In this document: piece by piece, positions 35,418 through 43,844 of the stretch | Numbering within the stretch: the stretch's first letter is position 1 | Layout of the letters: the number at the start of each line of letters is the position of its first letter | Origin: Thermothielavioides terrestris NRRL 8126 | Taxonomy: Eukaryota; Ascomycota; Sordariomycetes; Sordariales; Chaetomiaceae | Length of the DNA: 64,000 nt | Assembly (NCBI RefSeq): GCF_000226115.1 | Contig: NC_016460.1 | Span: forward strand, 3,224,001 to 3,288,000 | Direction: 5' to 3' | Notes under the pieces: generated by a model | Databases searched by the model: none | Told to the model about the DNA's origin: nothing | What the model saw: only the letters and a program-made list of their open reading frames with translations | Translations under genes and position numbers: made by a program

Positions 35418-37150
35418 TCAGAGATACTTGTATGGGTTGAGGATCCCTTTCTGTGATGCTGCGTTAGCCGAAATGCCAGAGCCAAGAGGCCGCAAAGAAA
35501 GACGGGGACCTGAAGACGTACCGGATCAAACGTGTTCTTGATGTTCTTCATCAGCCCGACCATGGTCGGGTTGCGGCTGTATCCAATAAACTTCTTCTTC
35601 ATCAGCCCGAGACCGTGCTCCGCGCTGATGCTGCCCTGCCGCTCGGCGATCCACTCGTAGACGAACGGCTCCAGCACCTTCTCGACCCGCGGATCCATCC
35701 GCCGCGTCGAGACGTTGAGGTGCAGGTTTGCGTCCCCCATGTGGCCGTACCCAACCACGGCACGAACGGGGAACTCGTCGGAATCCCCCAGCAAGCCGGC
35801 CTCGTCTACGCGGGCCCGCGTGTCCTCGACCAGCTGGTACAGGTCCTTGACGGGGATCGAGACGTCGTACTTGTACGTGCCGCCGAGGTGGCTCAGCGCT
35901 TCGGTGATGCCCTCGCGCCAGGCCCACAGCGACTTGATCTGCGTCTCGTCCTGCGCGAGCGTGCCGTCGGCGACGATGCCCTTCTCCATCACGTCCTCGA
36001 GGAAGGCGGCCAGCTTCTCGCTGTCGTGGTCCGCGTTGGAGCCGCTCGTCTCGATGAGGCAGTAGAACGGATACTGGCTCTCCAGCGGCCTCTTGTTGTT
36101 GGTGACCTGCCGGACCAGCGCCTGGCTGCCCTCGTCCATGAGCTCAAACGCAGACAGGATCTCGGACAGCTGGCTCTTCGCCTCCCGGAAGGCCTGCTGC
36201 ACCTTGTCGAACGACTCCAGGCCAAAGAAAGCGACGTTCTGCGCCGCAGAGCGCTGCGGGCACTGGATCGACACCTTGGTGACGATGCCGATGGTGCCCT
36301 CGGCGCCGATGAACAGCTGCTTCAGGTCGTAGCCCGTGTTGTTCTTGCGCAGCTTGCAGAGGTCATCGACGACGGTGCCGTCCGCCAGCACGGCTTCTAG
36401 CCCGAGCACCGTGCCGTGCAGGCTTCCGTACCGCAGCAGGCGCAGACCGCCGGCGTTGGTCGAGACGTTCCCGCCGATATGGCACGAGCCCTTCGCGCCG
36501 AGGTCCAGCGGGAAGATGTAGCCCTTGCTCGCCAGGAACTGGTCGGCCACCTCGAGGATGCACCCGGCCTCGGCCACCAGGGCGCCGCTGACCTCGTCGA
36601 ACTCGAGGATCCGGTTCATGCGGCTCATGTTGACGACGATCTCGTCAAACACCGGCACGGAGCCGCCGACCAGGCCCGTGTTGCCGCCCTGCGGGACGAC
36701 GGCCAGCATGTTGTCGTTGCAGTACCGCAGGATCTGGCTGACCTCGTCGGTCGAGCTGGGCTTGAGCACCAGCCTGCAGTGGCCGCGGTACTTGCGCATC
36801 CAGTCGCTGTTGAAGGGCTCGATGTCGTCGGCGGCGTCACTGCTCGTCGCGCCGTCGATCACGGCCGACTCGCTGCCGAGGAGGCCGCGGAAGTAGGCGA
36901 CATGTTCCGGCGTGAGCTGTGCGAACCTGGCGTCCCGCTGGATGTCCGGGTAGGTCTCGCTGGTGTGCTTGGCCGTGGCGGCCACTGCCGTGGTCTGGTG
37001 GAAGCACCGAGGGCGGGAGCTGCTGAGGCACCGCACCGGCCGAGAGAGCGACTGCTGCAATGCCGCCTGCCTGGTCCTGTTGATGTTTGCCGCTGCCCTT
37101 GGCAATTGCAACCTCCTTAGGACCGGGGTGAGCTGCTGACGTGCAGCCAT
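35418..37150 (-). CDS. DLD2: FAD-linked D-2-hydroxyacid dehydrogenase (D-lactate / D-2-hydroxyglutarate type), mitochondrial
   Basis: This flavoenzyme oxidises D-2-hydroxyglutarate and/or D-lactate; the yeast DLD2/DLD3 group works as D-2HG-pyruvate transhydrogenases. Exons 37150-35522 and 35450-35418 give 553 residues. The second exon is 33 nt; splicing at GATCCG/GTACG restores NTFDPKGILNPYKYL, the usual C-terminus, while read-through gives an unrelated 65-residue tail. The N-terminus (MAARQQLTPVLRRLQLPRAA...) is a presequence of about 60 residues. The FAD-binding PCMH motifs VPQGGNTGLVGGSVPVFDEI and GGNVSTNAGGLRLLRYGSLHG are present, and the C-terminal FAD-oxidase domain has GYGHMGDANLHLNVS and SAEHGLG. 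Substrate cannot be decided from sequence alone. Confidence 0.92.
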
Positions 37151-38417
37151 TGGTGGTGGCCGGTGCAGAAGAAAAGAAGAAAGAGAGAATGTGAGTTAAA
37201 CAAAAACCAATTGAGATTCAAAACCACAGCAAATGAAGTGATTCGAATTCAAGAGCGCTGAAAAAGAGTCAATAACTCGCACAACGAAGCCAGCGTAACT
37301 GCCTGAAACTGAGACATAAAATCCGTATACCTCTCCAATGCAATGGGAAGGAGCTGGTGGTGTTGCTGATGTGAACCGTGAACCAGCACCACCGACACCG
37401 GCGACAGACCTGCCACCTGTTGCGAAAGGTCCGACGGCCCGTTCCATGCGACGTTCTGGGTGCCCCAGCGCTACTAGCGATACTAACCCTAACCCTCTCA
37501 CTGCCATCATCCCCTAGCCCCTTTTCCGACTTCCTTCTCCTGATGCCCATGCCATACCATGGATGTGTTGCCCTTTCGTGATAGATGGGATACTGTACCA
37601 ATGGCTTTGCCGAGGAATGCAGAAAGCCCATTTTGGAGAAACCCGGTCCTCAGCGGTCCGGGGGGTTTGACGTATGGCTCACTTACACGCAACACGCAAC
37701 ACGGCAGCTCAGACACAATATGGCAGTGACGATGCGGTCCATATCGCCCACGTTTCTTGCTTCAATTCTCAGTATGCATCGTAATTTCCCAGTAAATGAA
37801 CAGCAACATGCCATTTAGGTCTTTCTCAAAAACTACGGAGATCAATCTGCCTATTGACCCCCCCTTCCCTTCTGTGAAGCAACCACCACACCTTGTACCG
37901 TTGCTGAAGGCTGCTGCCCCGAGGAAGCCACCGCGAGGAGGGGACGGGGAGGGTAGGGCCATTGCATCCTTAACCTAGACTCGCCTTCCAGCCCTTGAGT
38001 CTTTCGTATCGTAGATGTCAGCAACTCCTTCACTCACTGATGGCTTCCTGCCCTGTTCCCCGCTTGCTCCTGTCCCAGGAACCGGATCCTCGCCTCTGTC
38101 TGCACGACGCCTGCGCCTTCACTGTAGCTGAGCTTTAGCACGCTCTTGCCAAAGAGTACAGGCCCTTCGCTTTTTCCTGCTCTTGCCCCCTTAGATCACG
38201 ACTCCTGAAGCAGGCGGCTGCTGGACATCAGAGGTGAAGGAAGCTGCAGCATGCACCAACATTGTCTACTTAAGTCGAGTTCTCGCCCTGTTTCTGCCCT
38301 CCCCAAACTCGTCTTCCAACTTCTTCATCCATCATCAGCACCTGTCCTTCAGTCACCCCTTTCCCTTCTGTCTCTCCCCTCTCCCCTCGTCTCCCAGGTG
38401 CTCTATCCATCAGCGTG

Positions 38418-38660
38418 ATGGCTGCTCCTCCAAAGTCCACGATTGATCCACCTCGACTCTTCGAATTGCAGTCCCGTCCCACCTTGCTCCGGGTGTCGCA
38501 ACCGAGCTTCGCCTCAGAACTTTTCTACACCGAAATCCACCGATTCCAGTCTACCCTGAGCCGCCATAGCGGCAGGGATATCATCATTGGCGACCGTGTT
38601 CTTGGTTTTGGCTGTGGGAGAGAACATAACCACAGCCCAACCTCCCCCCCCCCCTTTTGA
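38418..38660 (+). CDS. Doubtful small open reading frame overlapping repeat copy A
   Basis: The 80-codon frame starts MAAPPKSTIDPPRLFELQSR and ends in a Pro run (SPTSPPPF). It follows a long C/T-rich stretch that resembles a fungal leader, and the ATG context is reasonable. I recognise no domain. Its middle overlaps the first copy of a triplicated sequence whose other copies also stay open in the same frame, so it may be part of a decayed multi-repeat gene or non-coding DNA. Confidence 0.2.
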   Translation: MAAPPKSTIDPPRLFELQSRPTLLRVSQPSFASELFYTEIHRFQSTLSRHSGRDIIIGDRVLGFGCGREHNHSPTSPPPF

Positions 38661-39292
38661 CGACCGCACCCACGGCGTTGAGATTTTAAGCTTCAGACAG
38701 CATTCGGCATGTCCAAGCCTTGCCTCAGTAACGTTCTCGGCTAAGATCCATCGATCTAGCCTTCCTCGAACCGCAGTCGTGTCTGGAATGGTCATCATCG
38801 GCAATACCAGTGCTGTTGATACAGCACTTCTGTTCTCCTGTGAGTGGCGGTCTTAATGTGACATCGAAGGATCTAATGAGCGTGCGCGCTGTAAGGTGAT
38901 CAAGTGATCAACATTGTGAGGGCCGAAACCCTCCCAATCAAACCAACGCCCCCAGGAGAGTGTCTCCTGAAGACATTGGCTGACTCTTGAAGGCGCAGTC
39001 GCCGACTTTGGTTTGAAATTCTCAACAGCCCCCGAGATATGGCCAAGCATCGCCTCAGAATCGTTCTCGGTCGAAATGAATCGACCCAGTCTTCCCAAAG
39101 CCACTCTAGCGGCGGGAAATGTCATCACTGGCGACGTCTGTGCTTGAAATACAGCACTTCTGTTCCCCGGTGAGTGGGCAGTTCTAATGATGATTCTCCA
39201 TCGAAGGATATCTGAGCGCACGCGCTATGAGGAGCCTTTGAAGTTTCTGAAGAACCAAACCTCACCAGCTTCGGCTGAGACCCTCCCAATTT
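38511..39292. repeat. Three diverged copies of a previously unassigned repeat
   Basis: The cores, each exactly 84 nt from GCCTCAG to a GGCGAC/GGCAAT position, lie at 38511-38594 (A), 38722-38805 (B) and 39052-39135 (C). B and C also share longer flanks, including TACAGCACTTCTGTTC at 38820 and 39150, a GAAGGAT...GAGCG block, and CCCTCCCAAT at about 38,929 and 39,280. The units therefore look about 270-290 bp long, with A truncated. There are no indels within the cores. The function and the boundaries are unknown. Confidence 0.65.
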
Positions 39293-40983
39293 GTGCCTAG
39301 GACCGGTGATCAACGACGGGACAAGGCGGCCTCAGGTTTGCGCAGTTGGAGACCTTTGCACAAGGCAAGTCAATCCCCCTTTGCGCCGCATCATTGGCCT
39401 TCGCACACTAACCAGGACTCGACGAGGCAGATCGCTTTCTCTGGTCTCTCGGCCCACGCTCAGCCGGCCCGGTTGACATGCTCCCGACCCGTCCGACGCC
39501 ACACCGCCGCCCCCAAGCCGTCTGTCCCACCAACAAGCCCACTCGAGCATTCTTTGGCGGCAGAACTCAGGAAAGATCGGGCCCACGATGACCCACAGCG
39601 GCACGATGCGCTAGACGGAAACCGACACACTTGTGCCCCGGTCGGCGCCGTCATAGGCCTCCGGTGAGCCAGCTGAAAGCGCCGACCATGATGGAAAAGG
39701 CCGTCAGCACTGACAGATGCTTTTCAGAAACATCCTCGCAAGCCTCCCATTCCGGAGAGCGAGCGCGCCAGCCTCGAATGCCCTGCCGTTGCGCCAGTAA
39801 GATATGAACAGCCACCGCGTCGAGGGCAGAAAATGTTGGCCAATACGGGATGGCGAGGCGGCATGTTCTGGGTGTGAACCGCGAATGACTGTGCAGCAAG
39901 CGGTTGAACGAGAACGGCCCGGATGTTTGGAGGTCGGCAACTGGCCTTGGAAGGGAGGAGGCCAACGGTCAGACAACAAGTAGTTGGGGGGTCCATTTTG
40001 AGAACCAACAGTCGTGTTAGAGAGGATGCCAAAGATTCTGATCATTCTAGTTTGCATACATTGCGAGAATAAGGAAAGCGAGACGCTGACGCGGGATGGC
40101 GGATGCTCGTGGCAGTGCGGTTTGATGTTTGCTGAAAAAAGTGATGAATATTTTCCTGGCGGGCTGGGAAAGCCGGCTCTCTTTTGTGGAAGGAAGAGGG
40201 GAAGGAGACAACGGCAGGGAAAGACGGGAACCGAGGCTCGACCTTATATGGGGAGTGCACCTTCTTGATCTGGCGAAGGAAACGCTGCTTTGGCAAGCTA
40301 CGTCACGAGTTACTGCAGAATTACAGCACAGCCGACAGTTGACCATCGGCTAGATACCTAAGTCAGGTGCCTGGGACGCTTAACTGTAACTCCGTCGAGC
40401 AGCCCGTTGAATCACATGGGCTCCTTCAGCATCAGCGGACTGGTGATGGCCGCAGCTACCCAAGCAGTTGTCGGATGGAGTGTCGCATGGTTCCGACCTT
40501 GCTTGAGTGAAGCTCACACAAGCTTGCGACAAAAACGGGTAAACATCTCAAATCTGATGAATTGTGTGAATCAAGAGCTGGCTCAGCTTCCCTTCACGAG
40601 CAAGCTACTGCGATGAAGGAGTGAATGGACGTGGTGGGAAGTTAAATGTTCAAGAAGGGAAAGAGGGTCGGAACAAGCAGCGTGTTGTTTGATTGGCTTC
40701 CCATGTGCCTTTTCAGTGGGGGCTGCTCTTGTGGGTCCCAGGCCGGCTGGAGACAAGCTCTTGGCAGCCTTGAGCTCGTCGTCACAGCTGTGGCAGCCTG
40801 CCCGCCATCCCCATCTAAAGCAACCCGACCTGCACCACCAAAGCCAAAGCCAAACCGTAACCAGCGTGAGACCCAGCGGCTGCAAAACGACCCCTTTCCC
40901 ACACCGTCGAATTCTCTCAGAACCTGTTCCCAGGAGTCGAAACATACTTTACGAAGTCTGATTGACTACTTCGTTCGGCAATC

Positions 40984-42058
40984 ATGGCTTCGGGATACGA
41001 CAGAGCTCTTTCGGGTGAGTGCCTGGTCCCAAGAGCGGCAACATGGCCGCCCTCCCCAGCACCCTTGCCAATTGCTAATATGGCGACTCGCTTTCAGTGT
41101 TTAGGTCTGCCGTCGCCACCCCGACGAATACCCCAGCAATGCGCTGACCAAACCTAGTCCCGATGGGCACGTCTTCCAAGTTGAATATGCGGGCGAGGCT
41201 GTCAAGAGAGGTATGCGGTCGCCCGTCCCTGACGCGGACACACAACACCCGGCGGCTGACACAGCCTCCAGGTACATGCGCAGTAGGCGTCAAGGGCAAG
41301 GATGTAGTCGTTCTGGGCTGCGAGAAGCGGTCGGCTATGAAGCTCCAGGACACGCGCATCACGCCCTCCAAGATCGGCCTTATCGATACCCACGTGTGCC
41401 TCGCCTTCGCCGGCCTCAACGCAGACGCCCGCATCCTGGTCGACAAGGCCCGGTTAGAAGCGCAATCGCACCGCCTCAACCTCGAGGATCCCGTCACGAT
41501 CGAGTACATCACCAAGTACGTGGCCGGCGTGCAGCAACGGTACACGCAGAGCGGAGGTGTCCGGCCCTTCGGCATCAGCACCCTCATCGTTGGCTTCGAC
41601 AAGGGCAGCCAGGTGCCCCGGCTGTACCAGACGGAGCCCTCGGGGATTTACTCAGCATGGTGAGCTACACAGAAGCGTGCGGTTCATCCGGATGATTCCG
41701 CGCCTATGCTGACTACTGCCGCAGGAAGGCCAACGCCATCGGCCGGTCGAGCAAGACGGTGCGCGAGTTCCTCGAGCGCAACTACAAGGAGGACATGGAC
41801 CGCGAGGCGACGGTGCGGCTGGCGATCAAGTCGCTGCTTGAGGTGGTGCAGACGGGCGCCAAGAACATCGAGATCGCCATCATGGCGGCCGGCAAGCCGA
41901 TGGAGATGCTGCCGGTCGAGGATATTGAGAACTACGTTAAGAACATCGAGCAGGAGAAGCAGGAGGAGGCGGCCAAGAAGAAAGGCGGCAGGGCCCCCGG
42001 GACGGGCACCGCCACCATACTGACCCGGCCCGCTCAGGAGGAGCATGGCGACCAGTAG
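40984..42058 (+). CDS. PRE6: 20S proteasome subunit alpha4
   Basis: This is one of seven alpha subunits forming the outer ring of the 20S proteasome. Five exons (40984-41014, 41098-41104, 41158-41210, 41272-41659, 41725-42058) give 270 residues. Exon 2 is only 7 nt (TGTTTAG), flanked by CAG and GTCTGC; it supplies Val-Phe and part of Ser in [23 protein letters not shown]. No other join gives the alpha-subunit signature at the correct phase. Conserved blocks are [43 protein letters not shown]-type helix ([20 protein letters not shown]) and [20 protein letters not shown]. The C-terminus is a Lys/Gly-rich tail after the [12 protein letters not shown] helix. [10 protein letters not shown] has Gly where many alpha subunits have Leu. 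Confidence 0.95.
41098..41104 (+). other. 7-nt micro-exon of PRE6
   Basis: TGTTTAG lies between the acceptor CTTTCAG and the donor GTCTGC. It completes G|TG (Val), TTT (Phe) and AG|T (Ser), giving ALSVFSPDGH. The flanking introns are 83 and 53 bp; the second has a branch site CTGAC near 41,143. Confidence 0.85.
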
Positions 42059-42369
42059 AAAGCACGGGCTGGGTGGGCGGCATGAGGGCGGCATGAGGTA
42101 GACGGCGGTGTGGAGCGCTGGTGCTGGGTGGTTTTTCTGTAAGAATAATACCACATACCGTGAATATGCGCGGTGCAAAACCATATGCGCATCCATCCGC
42201 CCATCCGAATATGGTGTGTCTCCAGTGCAACCGCAAGTTGCCGGGTATCATTAATTAAAAAGGCTCGTCGCTCAAAGCACAACAACCCCTTCCCCTTCCC
42301 CTTCCCCTCCCCCTTCCCCTTCTGCTTCCCCTTCCTCTTCATTCCCACTCGCGCTTGCGCCCATCACCA

Positions 42370-42956
42370 TCAACCCAGCTTGTCCGCCTCCGGATCGGGG
42401 TCAAACACAGTCAGCTTGCCCTGGGCCCGGCCGCCGCCGGGCCCGCCCTTGCCCGCGACGCGGTCGTCCTTGAGCATGCGGTTGTCGACGCGCACGTCGT
42501 CGCCCTCGACGCCGATGGCCGCCTTGGGGGTCACGGCCTCGATCACGAAGTGGTTGTCGCAGTGCGGGCAGTACTCGTCGGCCTCCTCGAACTCGGACGC
42601 GTCCTTGCGGAAGCACTTGCGGCACTTCTTGCACGCGAACGTCATCTCGAACCGCTGCAGCAGCGGGTGCGACTCCTGCTCCGCGTGGCACTCCGGGCAG
42701 TCGAACCATTTACGGCCTGTGGATGAAAAGGTGGGGGGGAGCGGTTAGAGGGGGCTGCGACTGTGCGAGGTATCAGAGAAGGGGGAGCGGGAGGGGGGAA
42801 GGAAAAGTACAGCATGGTGAGCGGATCGACACTTGGGCGTTGAGGATGTGTTTACTAAACAGAGGGGTTTGTCAGCTTGGGAAAAGGGGTTCAGAACAAG
42901 GAGAGCAAAGGTCGGGGGGGGGGGGGGTGCGTTGGGGCAGGTCGGACATACCACAT
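42370..42956 (-). CDS. CHY-type zinc-finger protein
   Basis: The function is uncertain: related CHY fingers occur in Hot13 (zinc homeostasis of the mitochondrial intermembrane space) and in some ubiquitin ligases. Three exons on the minus strand (42956-42952, 42854-42811, 42716-42370) give 131 residues. The first coding exon is 5 nt (ATGTG). Joined sequence begins MCKHILNAQVSIRSPCC, then RKWFDCPECHAEQESHPL, with the C-x-H..CC..C-x2-CH pattern. A second set of cysteines follows (FACKKCRKCFRK, then EYCPHCDNHF). The C-terminal 45 residues are Gly-rich and charged, with no recognised domain. The protein is nearly all zinc-binding. It is head to head with SSL2, with a MITE between them. Confidence 0.85.
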
Positions 42957-43193
42957 GATGACGATCGAGAGGTTGCTAGCGAGCGTGGAGGGTGGTGGGA
43001 GGGTGGTGTAGAAGCAACAAGGTGTTCCGTGATTTGGGGTCTTCTGGCAGGAAATGGAATGGATGTTGGGTGGTTCTCGAATTCGTGCCTGCCACCGATT
43101 GGGTTAACCTTCGATAACGTTAGCGGGGCAGCCTAACGTTATCTCCCGGTTGGGTGGGGCAAGTGAAGTCCACTAGTTAGCGAGACGGTTATT

Positions 43194-43581
43194 CTTAAAG
43201 AGGTCCCGCCAAGACTAATTTCGGAACCTACCGCTTACAAGTATTTACAAATTGCCGCGAGGGAGCGGGGTCGCCACGACTTCGAGCAACATCAACAACG
43301 AAGAATTGCAAAGACTCGTAGCAACAACTTTGCGAAACCTCAACCAAATTGAAAAAAAAGAAAACGAAGTTAACCTACACCCTAACCTTGACCCTCACCC
43401 TAACCATAACCCTCACCCTAACCAGCAGGGGGCTGGCGCTACCCCCCGCACCCCCGGCGAACTAACCCGTGGCTAACCCGTGGCGATAGTGCAAACCCCT
43501 TGGCGGTCTTGGCGGGGTACTGACGCTGTAAAAACATTGCCGACAATTGGCCGAAATTAGTCTTGGCGGGACCTCTTTAAG
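43194..43581. mobile_element. MITE-like element with perfect 31-bp terminal inverted repeats
   Basis: Bases 43194-43224 (starting CTTAAAGAGGTCCCGCC) and 43551-43581 (ending GGCGGGACCTCTTTAAG) are exact reverse complements over 31 bp. TTAA stands at the same place near both ends (43195-43198, 43577-43580), so TTAA could be the duplicated target and AGAGGTCCCGCC the terminus; this needs an empty site to confirm. The 388-bp element has no transposase. Inside are an A-rich stretch, a degenerate CCCTAACC array (43370-43424) and a near-copy of the terminus (GGTCTTGGCGGGGTA, 43505-43519). It lies about 260 bp upstream of the SSL2 ATG and about 240 bp upstream of the CHY gene's ATG. Confidence 0.8.
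43370..43424. repeat. Degenerate telomere-like array (CCCTAACC/CCCTCACC) within the MITE
   Basis: Several CCCTAACC units alternate with CCTTGACC and CCCTCACC variants over about 55 bp. The Sordariomycete telomere unit is TTAGGG. This is either an interstitial telomeric remnant or a variable internal repeat of the element. Confidence 0.6.
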
Positions 43582-43844
43582 ATCCAGCAGCGAGACCCGC
43601 TCGCTTAGTAACGTTGATTCAACTGCGGATTACTCCGTAGTTAATGAGGCTCGCCATCACCATTCCATGTGCGAGTTGCATCTTCTTTCCTCCTTCCTTT
43701 CCATCAACCTGCCTCCCCGCCACACCACCTCGGTCGCTCGTCTCCGACCGCGCCTGGACCTGTAGTTGTGAATGGTGACTGGCACTATTATTTGCCGATT
43801 GAAAAATTCCCAGAATCGAAGCGTCCGTCCCCGGCGCAGCGACG

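Larger units (their letters stand above)
37151..40983. other. Long intergenic region without convincing gene
   Basis: About 3.8 kb. Contents are telomere-type CTAACCCTAACCCT at 37483-37496, a CT-rich promoter-like stretch at 38,270-38,410 leading to an ATG at 38418 (80-codon frame, separate entry), three diverged copies of a repeat (38,511-39,292), and otherwise featureless sequence. The 40,390-40,983 part is probably the PRE6 promoter. Confidence 0.5.
42957..43844. other. Divergent region CHY gene/SSL2 with palindrome and inverted-repeat element
   Basis: The 888-bp region holds a perfect 11-bp inverted repeat (GATAACGTTAG 43113-43123 and CTAACGTTATC 43133-43143, 9-nt loop), a complete MITE-like element at 43194-43581 and about 260 bp of proximal SSL2 promoter. 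Confidence 0.65.

Noticed and set aside
43252..43476. 74-codon frame inside the MITE
   Set aside because: It begins at a non-ATG codon, and its second half is just the translation of the CCCTAA/CCCTCA repeat; no transposase motif.
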